NCBI GenBank assembly: GCA_019638275.1
Contig: JAHBUC010000009.1
Span: forward strand, 1-64,000
DNA length: 64,000 nucleotides
Direction of reading: 5' to 3'
Source of the DNA: Cyclobacteriaceae bacterium
Lineage (GTDB): Bacteria; Bacteroidota; Bacteroidia; Cytophagales; Cyclobacteriaceae
Part shown: positions 47,594 to 57,836 of the stretch, in pieces
Position numbering within the stretch: the first letter of the stretch is position 1
Layout of the letters: every line of letters begins with the position of its first letter
Notes under the pieces: model-generated
Told to the model about the DNA's origin: nothing
Database searches by the model: none
What the model saw: only the letters and a program-made list of their open reading frames with translations
Translations under genes and position numbers: made by a program

Positions 47594-48269
47594 GTTGGCG
47601 ACCTACAACGTTAAAGTAATTTTTGGGAACAAGTTTGTCTACTTTGTAGTGGCAGCCTTTTTGTTCTTTGGCTTCATCATCACCATTAGCATCTTTGAGG
47701 GTGATGACGACATCAGCGAAGCCTTAATCTATGGCTTCCTGGTTTTCCCGGGATTGCTGCTCATCTTCTACCCCATGGCGTACGGCATTCAAAATGACGA
47801 TGATGCCAAGATGCTGGAAACAATTTTTGGAATTCCAAACTACCGGTACAAAGTCTGGTTGGTGCGTTTCGTACTAACGATCGGTGTCGCTGCGGTTATT
47901 CTAATGGTGCTGGGCAACCTGGCTAACCTTACCTTATATCGATTCAGCATCTTGCCGATGATTGGCCAGGTACTCTTTCCCATTACATTTCTGTCTTCGC
48001 TGGCTTTTATGTTGTCCACGTTAATCAAAAACGGAAATGGAACCGCCATTGTACTTGTGATTATATCGTTTATATTTTTCGTTTTTTCTGAGCCGTTAGA
48101 ATATAGCGCTTATAACATCTTCCTTAATCCATTCTCAGAGCCGCGCGGCATGAGTGAGTTTATCTGGCACACCATTATTTATAAAAACAGAATGTATCTC
48201 ATCATCCTCAGTATGCTTTGTCTTCTGTATGGCATGTTCAACCTTCAGTTCAGGGAAAAATTTGTATAA
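47565..48269 (+). CDS. ABC transporter permease, last gene of the export cluster
   Basis: 234 residues with six membrane helices (FVYFVVAAFLFFGFIITISIF, LIYGFLVFPGLLLIFYPMAYGI, VRFVLTIGVAAVILMVLGNLANLTL, MIGQVLFPITFLSSLAFMLSTL, ATIVLVIISFIFFVF-like, YLIILSMLCLLYGMF). It resembles a compact ABC-2 permease. Its start lies inside the 3' end of the RND-ABC fusion (29-base overlap), which strongly suggests the fused ATPase drives this permease. With the 33610 permease it gives the cluster two permeases for two ATPase domains. Confidence 0.8.
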   Translation: MKSYLLLLYRLATYNVKVIFGNKFVYFVVAAFLFFGFIITISIFEGDDDISEALIYGFLVFPGLLLIFYPMAYGIQNDDDAKMLETIFGIPNYRYKVWLVRFVLTIGVAAVILMVLGNLANLTLYRFSILPMIGQVLFPITFLSSLAFMLSTLIKNGNGTAIVLVIISFIFFVFSEPLEYSAYNIFLNPFSEPRGMSEFIWHTIIYKNRMYLIILSMLCLLYGMFNLQFREKFV

Positions 48270-48350
48270 TGTCATTAATGCAGGTACGAATTAGTATTAT
48301 TGCGTAACTCAATACATTTTTGCAACCGATTCAAAAGCCTAACACTTTAC

Positions 48351-48650
48351 ATGGACAATAAAACAGTCAAAACCTTTGCTACGATAGCCTTACTGGAAGG
48401 TATCTCCTACGTTTTATTGTTGGGCATTGCCATGCCCTTAAAATACCTTTTCGGTTTTCCCATAGCCGTAACTGTAGTGGGCTGGGCACATGGTGTTTTG
48501 TTTATGCTGTATGCAGTATGGTTAGTGCTGTGTTGGAAAGAATATGCCTGGAGCTTCAGTCGCGTGGCGGGATACTTCATTGCCTCTCTCTTGCCGATCG
48601 TACCGTTTGTGGTGGAGCGTAGATTGAAAAAGGAATACGCCCTGGTTTGA
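48351..48650 (+). CDS. DUF3817 membrane protein
   Basis: 99 residues from the ATG at 48351; the extra upstream codons of the frame (from 48300) have no family similarity. Pattern of DUF3817: TFATIALLEGISYVLLLGIAMPLKYLFG, VGWAHGVLFMLYAVWL and a last helix FIASLLPIVPFVVERRLKKE. Three membrane helices, inner membrane. Function unknown. 81 bases after the export cluster; probably its own transcript. Confidence 0.88.
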   Translation: MDNKTVKTFATIALLEGISYVLLLGIAMPLKYLFGFPIAVTVVGWAHGVLFMLYAVWLVLCWKEYAWSFSRVAGYFIASLLPIVPFVVERRLKKEYALV

Positions 48651-48686
48651 TCCCGATTCAAGATTCCATTTTTAATGAATTAACAA

Positions 48687-49424
48687 ATGAAAAAATTTTC
48701 TCCACTTCTGCTATTGACAATCATACTTTCACATTGCACTTCGAAAAATGACAACGTATACGTTTATGATTCGGAAACATTAAAAATCGAATCTCTAAGC
48801 AAGGATGTGTTTATGCACATCTCATACCTTACCACAAATGACTTTGGCAAGGTAGAATGTAACGGTATGGTATATATTCATGGCGATGAAGCCATAGTTT
48901 TTGATACTCCCACAGACGATGAATCTTCTACCGAGCTTATAAGCTGGATCAAGGAGAAACAAGGCAAAACAATTAAGGCCATTGTAGTCACACATTTTCA
49001 CAACGACTGCCTGGGTGGGCTCAGTACATTTCATGCCAACGGTGTAAAATCATATGCCAGCGCAAAAACAGTTGAACTCGCTAAAAGCAACAACATTGAA
49101 GTATTGCCTGAAACCAGCTTTGAAGATGCGATGAAATTTCAAATCGGAAATGAATCGGTTTATGCCACCTTCTATGGTGCCGGGCATACAGCCGACAACA
49201 TTGTGGGATATATTCCCAACGAAAAAACCTTGTTTGGAGGCTGCCTGATTAAAACGATGAACGCAAGCAAAGGCTTTCTCGGTGATGCGGATATAGCCTC
49301 ATGGTCAAATACAGTTGAAGCCATAAAAAATGACTTACCCGACTTAAAAGTTGTTATTCCCGGACATGGTAGGCACGGAGGAAAAGAACTATTGGATTAT
49401 ACCATTGAGTTGTTTCGGGAGTAA
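48687..49424 (+). CDS. Subclass B1 metallo-beta-lactamase, lipoprotein
   Basis: 245 residues. Signal with lipobox LSHC (Cys17), so likely membrane-anchored in the periplasm. All B1 zinc ligands are present: His103-Phe-His105-Asn-Asp107 (THFHNDCLGG), His167 (GAGHTADN), Cys186 (GGCLIKT) and His227 (IPGHGRHGG). B1 enzymes hydrolyse beta-lactams, usually carbapenems too, using two zinc ions; activity of this one is inferred from the residues. No mobile element, integron or other resistance gene nearby, so it looks intrinsic. Convergent with the lipoprotein gene, 6 bases between. Confidence 0.92.
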   Translation: MKKFSPLLLLTIILSHCTSKNDNVYVYDSETLKIESLSKDVFMHISYLTTNDFGKVECNGMVYIHGDEAIVFDTPTDDESSTELISWIKEKQGKTIKAIVVTHFHNDCLGGLSTFHANGVKSYASAKTVELAKSNNIEVLPETSFEDAMKFQIGNESVYATFYGAGHTADNIVGYIPNEKTLFGGCLIKTMNASKGFLGDADIASWSNTVEAIKNDLPDLKVVIPGHGRHGGKELLDYTIELFRE

Positions 49425-49430
49425 ACCGTA

Positions 49431-49952
49431 TTACTCTTGCCTTGAAAAAGTAAAGACGGCATCAAACTTTGTGGCTACAGAAAAAAATTCATCATCGCCT
49501 TCCACTTGTTCAAATTTTATCTTCACCTCCATAGTAGTGCTGGTCTGCCGGGTAACAGTTCCCTCCTGAACAGCTAAGTCGTTGGTTACGATTAGCTTGC
49601 GGCCTTCCAACTCCCAGGTTCCATCCATAATCATTTCTTCAAATGGAACTTCCTCGGTGGTGGTTTGTCCCATCATGGTGGTGGTTAACACAATGATGTA
49701 ACTACCTTCGCTGGTTACGGTATTCGGGTTATCACCAAACGTGGTAGTCAGATCAATGTCCTTTCCGGTTCCCGTAAAATTAGCTTTGATACTTGTCCCC
49801 ATGACTGTGGTGGTGGATGTGCCTTTGTAATTAATTGCCGTAACCTTCCAGATTCCCACCATTCCTTCGCGGGTGGGCATCGGAGCCTCATCATCATTAC
49901 AGGAAAAAAGAATTACAGCAAGAGCGAGTAAAAGTAATTTTGTATGTCTCAT
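49431..49952 (-). CDS. Lipocalin-like lipoprotein
   Basis: 173 residues from the ATG at 49952 (MRHTKLLLLALAVILFSCND), chosen because it gives a clean lipoprotein signal; the frame to 50000 only adds a non-signal stretch. After the lipid-modified Cys comes a beta-rich domain (MVGIWKVTAINYKG, GSYIIVLTTTMMG, MIMDGTWELEGRKLIVTND, TRQTSTTMEVKIKFEQ) like the lipocalin-like/DUF domains of many Bacteroidota lipoproteins. Function unknown. Confidence 0.72.
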   Translation of the reverse strand: MRHTKLLLLALAVILFSCNDDEAPMPTREGMVGIWKVTAINYKGTSTTTVMGTSIKANFTGTGKDIDLTTTFGDNPNTVTSEGSYIIVLTTTMMGQTTTEEVPFEEMIMDGTWELEGRKLIVTNDLAVQEGTVTRQTSTTMEVKIKFEQVEGDDEFFSVATKFDAVFTFSRQE

Positions 49953-50161
49953 ATAGGTATAGTAATTATTAACAAACACATTATGGGGTAAAAATAACAA
50001 ACTACCGCCATGTGTTTGTATCGAAGTACAACATTACCTTACATTTCAGAAACCCTCAAAGTACCCTTATTTCCACCCCCAGAAGTAAGATTTGCCCCAT
50101 TTTTCACTTTTTAGTTAACTAAACTCTTGCTAATCTTAGCCCAACCTTACCTAAACCCCTT

Positions 50162-51046
50162 ATGAACCCGGAAACAAACAGCCCATTTGTCAGTAAAGTA
50201 TTGTTGCGCCAGTCCATTGGCTCCGTGCGATTGGTAATTGCCTTATTTACCATTACCGCGGCTATAACCAAGTTATTATACGACCGTTTTCTACCAGACC
50301 TGAAAGACCTTGACGGGATACGCTGGGCGATCATTGCCCTGGGTTGTGTGTTTTTCTTTACAACTTATTTCCGTTTCAAAAGAGGAATCGTTGTTACCTG
50401 GTTTTCATTCTTCCTGTACATGTGCACCCTCTTTTATGTTATTGCATTTGTAGTCATTAACCAGTTTGATCCCAATGCTGTGACCATTTTGATTTTAGTT
50501 GTTGGAGCGAGCTCTGTTATCATTAACAGTTTATTTTATTATGGAATACAATGCTTTATCATTCTACTGGCCGCCCAGGTTGCGTATGCAGGTTTTGATT
50601 TAGGCAGCGAAAAGCTGATAGCCTTTTTTAATTTAATGCTCGCGCTTGGTGTTTTTGGAATTGTGATCACGGTACGGTTGAAGCTCCTTTCCAGCATACA
50701 ACACTCCCACTCCCATCTGGAAAAACTTAATGTTATGTCGATTGTAGCCAATAAGGCTGGGGAAATTGTTTTTATCAGTCCTTCTGTGCAAAGTTTGCTT
50801 GGTTACGCCCCTGGCGAGTTGGTGAAAGATGGCTGGTGGAGTTCACAGAATTTACGGGACGGATGGATAAGCAGGGAATACATCTTGAATTACCCGAACA
50901 TTGTACCGAAAGAAATCGCCTCCATGGAAACGAGCATTATTAACAGAGAAGGAAAGCAGATGTGGTTCAATTGGTCTAACTCTATGCTACCAAATGGCAA
51001 TTACATGGGTATCGCTTTGGATATTACGAAGTATAAGGGTGAGTGA
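50162..51046 (+). CDS. Membrane PAS-domain protein without output domain
   Basis: 294 residues: six membrane helices (about 20-190), a short coiled coil (SIQHSHSHLEKLN) and one PAS domain (NVMSIVANKAGEIVFISPSVQSLLGYAPGELVKDGWW ... ISREYILNYPN ... MWFNWSNSMLPNGNYMGIALDITKYKGE). The protein stops right after the PAS motif (DITKYKGE), where a histidine-kinase or cyclase domain would normally follow, and no kinase fragment is found downstream. It may be a shortened sensor or an input partner for another protein. Confidence 0.82.
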   Translation: MNPETNSPFVSKVLLRQSIGSVRLVIALFTITAAITKLLYDRFLPDLKDLDGIRWAIIALGCVFFFTTYFRFKRGIVVTWFSFFLYMCTLFYVIAFVVINQFDPNAVTILILVVGASSVIINSLFYYGIQCFIILLAAQVAYAGFDLGSEKLIAFFNLMLALGVFGIVITVRLKLLSSIQHSHSHLEKLNVMSIVANKAGEIVFISPSVQSLLGYAPGELVKDGWWSSQNLRDGWISREYILNYPNIVPKEIASMETSIINREGKQMWFNWSNSMLPNGNYMGIALDITKYKGE

Positions 51047-51157
51047 TTCTTAAGGCATTCATAAAAGTCATTTAACATTTTGTGCATTTTTCGAAGTTAG
51101 TCCGTTTTGGATTTTAAATGAAGGTTGTGTGATGTCTGCATGATTTATTCGTTGCCG

Positions 51158-51946
51158 TTAACATCCCTTTGTATTCATATATACATTTGGCAAACCGGTT
51201 GTATCGTCAATAAGTTTTATCCAGCCTTCATACTCCGTTTTGAAATTTTGGTCTTTGCTAAGTTGAGTTGAGCAGGGATTTTCCTGGTATACCGTCACCT
51301 TAACTTTGCACCAGAATCCTTCACAGAAATCCTCACCAAATCCAGTCAGGTAAATGTGCATCGTCTCTCCTTTTATGGTCAGTAAACGTCTGGAGTCTAC
51401 ATACGGTGATTCTCGCAGATTCAGGCCATTGCCCACTGCAAACACAGGTGAACTTCGTCTGGAAATAAAATAGTCCTTCCAACTTAATAGCAGATAGTCC
51501 TTTTCCGTGATATCCGAAATCCTAACCCAGGTTGTCCCCAGACTTTTGCTGTTAAAAAGTCGTACCATGCCTCCATTATTTTCAAAAAACGGAATGACGT
51601 AAGCATCATCTGACCAATGATGAAGCGCTGCTAGCGGGACATCCTTGCAGTTATTGGGATTATCCGTTGGCAAAATAAACATCCGCATATGACCATCGGT
51701 AAATTTGCCAACCGGACAAAACTTAGCGAGTGTTGCCACCTGCTGTTGTTGCGCATTATACAACGGCAATCCTCCTTGTGGCACATAGGCAAACTGCTCT
51801 CGCGGTAAGTCTGGTAGTTTTGTAAAATCAGGAATAATCAGGCCTGCCTTGTTTTCAAGTATTGGCTTTGGGGATGATTGTTGCCCATAAATATGTATGA
51901 CCAACCCAACACTCAGCATGATAACAAGAAGTAGTTTTAGTTTCAT
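51158..51946 (-). CDS. Exported SH3-domain protein
   Basis: 262 residues with a signal peptide (KLLLVIMLSVGLVIHIYGQQ). The C-terminal third contains an SH3b-like domain (GNGLNLRESPYVDSRRLLTIKG ... FCEGFWCKVKV ... YEGWIKLID), typically a binding module in the periplasm. The middle has conserved-looking Cys residues (FCPVGKF, NNCKDV). No enzyme domain seen. Stands alone. Confidence 0.72.
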   Translation of the reverse strand: MKLKLLLVIMLSVGLVIHIYGQQSSPKPILENKAGLIIPDFTKLPDLPREQFAYVPQGGLPLYNAQQQQVATLAKFCPVGKFTDGHMRMFILPTDNPNNCKDVPLAALHHWSDDAYVIPFFENNGGMVRLFNSKSLGTTWVRISDITEKDYLLLSWKDYFISRRSSPVFAVGNGLNLRESPYVDSRRLLTIKGETMHIYLTGFGEDFCEGFWCKVKVTVYQENPCSTQLSKDQNFKTEYEGWIKLIDDTTGLPNVYMNTKGC

Positions 51947-52031
51947 AGCAAGAATTCACTCTAGTAAGTATACTAGATTAATTGATTTTTTGCACACTGA
52001 GCTTGAAATACACATAAATTGGCTGGTGGCA

Positions 52032-52259
52032 TTAATGGGGTTTATTCAGTGCCAGCAGCGTAAATTCTACTATAATTTTTTGTGCATTGAAATTTGAATA
52101 TAACAGCTTGGCCAGATTTTGATTGTCCATTTCCAGGGCCACCTCGAAAGCCTGCTGAAATTGATCTTGAGTATACCCCAACACCTCTACTACATTAACC
52201 AAATTACTGGTAGGTTGCCTGGATTGAAGCACCAGCGCTATTTCATTTTCAAATTTCAT
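52032..52259 (-). CDS. Small helical protein, unknown
   Basis: 75 residues, mostly predicted helix (EIALVLQSRQPTSNLVNVVEVLGYTQDQFQQAFEVALEMDNQNLAKLLYS, given in parts: NLVNVVEVLGYTQDQFQQAF and NLAKLLYSNFNAQKI). Soluble, acidic-neutral. I recognise no family. Coding is plausible from residue composition and a clear ATG, but the short length leaves doubt. Confidence 0.4.
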   Translation of the reverse strand: MKFENEIALVLQSRQPTSNLVNVVEVLGYTQDQFQQAFEVALEMDNQNLAKLLYSNFNAQKIIVEFTLLALNKPH

Positions 52260-52401
52260 GTACGGTAAATTCCTTAAGATAGTATATTAATTTGTAACGT
52301 GTATACTAGAGTAAAAGACCAACTGACATTTACTAATCACTGTTACCCTTCTGCCTTCGTTGAATGCTCTTTACATCTCATAGTTTCTTATCTTTCCTGT
52401 T

Positions 52402-53211
52402 ATGTTGATTGAAGAAAAGCTGCTCAATTATTGGATCGAGAATTTTTACGGGTACGGCTCGTGGAAGGCCCGATTCTGGTTTGTGGGTTATGAAGAAAGT
52501 GGTGGAGATGCACCGGAAGAAGTAGCGGAGAAGATCAACTACCTGTACACCACAGGAGCAACCAGTTCCGGCCCTACACTCTGTGATATCCGCGAACTTT
52601 ACCAACAGGTGGCCTTTCGGATTGACGGGCCAAGAGCAAAGAAATTTACAACCTTTCATGATCACCGCTTTGGCCAGCAAGCCACCCTGCACGGTGCCTG
52701 GAAAAACCTCATAGCCTTTGTGCATGGATACCAGGCGCGGGAGCTTCCCGACCTACTCACCTATCAGCAACACTCATTTGCAGCACCATCCGCACAAACA
52801 GAAGCATTGATTCAGTTATATCCGCTGCCCGCACACAACCACGCGTGGTATTATGCGTGGCTCGACTTACCACAACTGCCCTTTCTAAAAAGTCGTACGC
52901 TATACCAGGATTACCTGTACCCTACCCGTATACGCACTATCCTCGAAAACACACGTGCATATAAACCTGAGGTTGTGCTCATGTATGGCATGGAAAACAT
53001 AAACGGACTTAAAGAATCGATATGTCAATTTTTTCCATCCGCTACATTCAAAATGGTGAAGGCCATCAAACAACACATCCCGCAACATCATCGTGCAGAT
53101 GTTAATGGAACTACCCTGTTGCTCACCACACAAATTCCAGCGCTTAGGCACAACCGTATTGAAAGCGGGTTTGATTGGCATGCGTTTGGGGAATTGGTGA
53201 AGGGTGGGTGA
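52402..53211 (+). CDS. Uncharacterised soluble protein
   Basis: 269 residues, no signal or membrane segment. N-terminal FWFVGYEESGGDAPEE and a C-terminal LMYGMENINGLKESICQFFP with LLTTQIPALRHNRI give it a faint resemblance to uracil-DNA-glycosylase-fold proteins, but no diagnostic motif (GxDPG-like or HPSP) is present. I do not assign a function. ATG 52402 starts right after a T/C-rich tract. Confidence 0.65.
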   Translation: MLIEEKLLNYWIENFYGYGSWKARFWFVGYEESGGDAPEEVAEKINYLYTTGATSSGPTLCDIRELYQQVAFRIDGPRAKKFTTFHDHRFGQQATLHGAWKNLIAFVHGYQARELPDLLTYQQHSFAAPSAQTEALIQLYPLPAHNHAWYYAWLDLPQLPFLKSRTLYQDYLYPTRIRTILENTRAYKPEVVLMYGMENINGLKESICQFFPSATFKMVKAIKQHIPQHHRADVNGTTLLLTTQIPALRHNRIESGFDWHAFGELVKGG

Positions 53212-53388
53212 AGTCGACATGCGCTTCAAGGATAAGGATAATATGGACTAACAAATGACCTCCCAACATTTTCGGATTCAAGCCCGTACCTAGAGATACT
53301 CCAACAACCAAAAGCATTGAAAATATCGATTTGAATTGTTACTTCCTTACCCTTTACGGATTACATCACTAAACTAACTCCATCTGTT

Positions 53389-54384
53389 ATGAAAACCATA
53401 ATACTCCTTGTGGTGGTTATAGTGATCGGATTTGTATGGATAAACGACAAGTCTACGTCCACACAACCACCTGATGTCACACTTATACAGGCCGTGTACC
53501 ACCCTGATCATTTACATTTGTCAGAGCCTGATCAGGCACACCGGTATGGTAATTTACAGCTCTACCCTATTTATGCTTCACCGCAATTTCTAAACTATCA
53601 TCGGCAATTGGGGTCGTATCTGTCGTTACAGGAAGCTTTAAATCAGAAGAAATTAGTCATCACTGAAATCCAAGGTACTGAACCATCCGATCAGATCAAC
53701 AGGCAAAATCAACTTCAACAACGTTCAGATGAGGATCAAGCCGAGGTGAATACATTGTTGATTCAAAATATTTCAGCAGATACCATCATTATACTGGGTG
53801 GCGAAGTGGTGCGTGGAGGCAAGCAGGATCGTATGATTGCGCAGGATTTTATTATACTTCCCCATAGTGATAAAATTGATATCAGTGTGTTCTGCGTTGA
53901 GCATGGAAGGTGGAACGCTGAAGAGTCGGTTTCATTCTACATGTCGATGGATGTAGCCCCAGGCAAAATACGAAAAGCAGCAAAGGCCGCAGAACCCCAA
54001 GAAAAAGTTTGGGAAGAAGTAGCTGTTTTGCACGAAGATTTGGATGTAAAAAGCTCCACTGGAGGGTTGGCTTATGCTTTATACGATAAAAAGCTAGCAG
54101 ACTCTGTGGAGCATTACAAAAAACATTTGCAAAAAATAGTATGGTCGGATAATGTTGTCGGAGTAATCGCAGTGAATGGTAATGAAATTGTTGGTTGTGA
54201 TATTTTCGCACAGCATAAATTGTTTGCCAACTATTATCCCAACTTACTAAGCTCCTATTGCAGTCAGGTTTACAAACCGGCTACAACAGCAGCGTTACCC
54301 TTTGTTGAGGTACAAACCTTTCTCCTGAGCATAATACAGGGAAAGCATTGGAAGACCGTATTGCACAAAACGGTACCCAGTTAA
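53389..54384 (+). CDS. ARPP-1 (DUF6569) domain protein, membrane-anchored
   Basis: 331 residues: N-terminal membrane anchor or signal (TIILLVVVIVIGFVWI), then an ARPP-1-type domain (YGNLQLYPIYA, LNQKKLVITEIQ, NTLLIQNISADTIIILGGEVVRGGKQDRMIAQDFIILP, VFCVEHGRW). This domain is associated with ADP-ribosyl/phosphatase systems in computational surveys but is uncharacterised here. Periplasmic. No partner gene is adjacent. Confidence 0.8.
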   Translation: MKTIILLVVVIVIGFVWINDKSTSTQPPDVTLIQAVYHPDHLHLSEPDQAHRYGNLQLYPIYASPQFLNYHRQLGSYLSLQEALNQKKLVITEIQGTEPSDQINRQNQLQQRSDEDQAEVNTLLIQNISADTIIILGGEVVRGGKQDRMIAQDFIILPHSDKIDISVFCVEHGRWNAEESVSFYMSMDVAPGKIRKAAKAAEPQEKVWEEVAVLHEDLDVKSSTGGLAYALYDKKLADSVEHYKKHLQKIVWSDNVVGVIAVNGNEIVGCDIFAQHKLFANYYPNLLSSYCSQVYKPATTAALPFVEVQTFLLSIIQGKHWKTVLHKTVPS

Positions 54385-54474
54385 GGCACGGAAAGTACAG
54401 GATTCATTTGGCGGCATTTTGAAGATGGTCACCTGATTTGTTTAATCAGTGGAGATAAGTTTATTGTACAAATA

Positions 54475-55410
54475 CTAGTAATTTATCTCCACCACCTTCT
54501 TACTCTGCAACTTTTGCATCGGCTTGGGCACAATGTTCAGAATTTCTTCTTTTAAGGTTTTGATGAGTTTGCTCTTGATGTAGTCACGGTGCGTTACCAG
54601 GCTAACCTCCCGTGCCGGACTGGGCTCCTTTAATCGTTTAACCAATTTAAATTGAGTTTTATTGAACTCCATCACGGCCAGTTCGGGTAAAATAGTTAAA
54701 CCATCACTTTTATCTACCATGCGCTTTAGCGTTTCAATGTTTCCGGTTTCATACTTCACATGAAAATCTCCACGCTTACGCAACTCGCACAAATTAAGTG
54801 CTTGTGAGCGGAAACAATGTCCTTCCTCCAACAGCCACAGTTGGTTCGGATCTATGTCGTTAGGCAACACATACTTTTTATCGATTAACGCATTTTTCTT
54901 TGAAACGTATACAAACAGCTCTTCGTAGAACAACACATCTTCTTTTATCGAAGGGTCTTTCAAAGGCGTTACCACCAATCCGCAATCCAACCTATTGTTT
55001 TTCAGTTCGTGAATCACTTCTTCGGTTATCGTTTCCTTAATCACCAGGTTAAGCTGTGGATACTTCTCGCGCATCTCTTTATATAAAGGAGGCAACAGGT
55101 AAGGTGCCAATGTAGGTATAATGCCGATGCGCAATTCACCAGTAAGTGCATCTTTCTGATCGCTGATCAGTTGCCGGATCATACTTGCCTCGCGTAAAAC
55201 CACTCGGGCCTGTGCAATAATGCTCGCCCCTATTTCCGTTGGGATAACCGGCTGCTTCGTGCGATCAAATATTTTCACACCAAGCTCATCTTCCAATTTT
55301 TGAATCTGCATGCTTAGCGTAGGCTGCGTGACAAAGCACTTTTCAGACGCCAACAGAAAGTGGCGGTGTGTATCCAACGCAACCACGTATTCAAGCTGAG
55401 TTAAAGTCAT
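54475..55410 (-). CDS. oxyR: OxyR-type LysR peroxide regulator
   Basis: 311 residues. LysR helix-turn-helix (TLTQLEYVVALDTHRHFLLASEKCFVTQPTLSMQIQKLEDELGVKIFDR). The redox cysteines are at 199 and 208 (Cys199 in EEGHCFRSQALNLCELRK), the same spacing and positions as Escherichia coli OxyR, so peroxide sensing by disulfide formation is expected. Transcribed divergently from katG, its classic target, across a 168-base gap that includes an inverted repeat (55438-55450). Confidence 0.93.
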   Translation of the reverse strand: MTLTQLEYVVALDTHRHFLLASEKCFVTQPTLSMQIQKLEDELGVKIFDRTKQPVIPTEIGASIIAQARVVLREASMIRQLISDQKDALTGELRIGIIPTLAPYLLPPLYKEMREKYPQLNLVIKETITEEVIHELKNNRLDCGLVVTPLKDPSIKEDVLFYEELFVYVSKKNALIDKKYVLPNDIDPNQLWLLEEGHCFRSQALNLCELRKRGDFHVKYETGNIETLKRMVDKSDGLTILPELAVMEFNKTQFKLVKRLKEPSPAREVSLVTHRDYIKSKLIKTLKEEILNIVPKPMQKLQSKKVVEINY

Positions 55411-55437
55411 AGAGAATAGCTATATGATCATAAATAT

Positions 55438-55450
55438 AATCAATTTGATT
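55438..55450. promoter_or_regulatory. Inverted repeat in the oxyR-katG intergenic region
   Basis: AATCAA-T-TTGATT, perfect 6-bp arms, in an A+T-rich block between the divergent starts (28 bases from oxyR, 129 from katG). A reasonable half of a LysR-type binding region, though OxyR footprints are longer. A second short symmetry GACT-TT-AGTC lies at 55483-55492. Confidence 0.35.
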
Positions 55451-55572
55451 TATGATTCTAATGGTTGTAATCTTGAAAACTTGACTTTAGTCATAGACAA
55501 ACTGGTGATCAGTAGGTATACTGCACAGTTGTCGGATGGAAACTCGTAAATAATTAAACGCTTAAATACTAA

Positions 55573-57783
<2,211 letters not shown>

Positions 57784-57806
57784 TACCGTGACTTTAAACA
57801 AAGCAC

Positions 57807-57836
57807 AAGGTGACCTGATTGCAGGTCACCTTTTTT
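57807..57836 (+). terminator. Rho-independent terminator after katG
   Basis: AAGGTGACCTG (57807-57817), loop ATTG, CAGGTCACCTT (57822-57832): 11 perfect pairs merging into a run of six T (57831-57836). It starts 23 bases after the katG stop. The minus-strand gene ends at its right edge; the other direction lacks a T-run. Confidence 0.92.

Noticed and set aside
51968..52310. Shared 10-mer GTATACTAGA at 51968 and 52301 upstream of two minus-strand genes
   Set aside because: Distances to the starts differ (about 22 and 42 bases), the contexts are A+T-rich, and a shared 10-mer over this span is not improbable.
52402..53211. Uracil-DNA glycosylase assignment
   Set aside because: Only a loose impression of the fold; the catalytic and DNA-binding motifs of known families are absent.
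54433..54449. Hairpin CTGATT-TGTTT-AATCAG between convergent genes
   Set aside because: Only six pairs, weak, and no T-run on either side; not enough for a terminator call.
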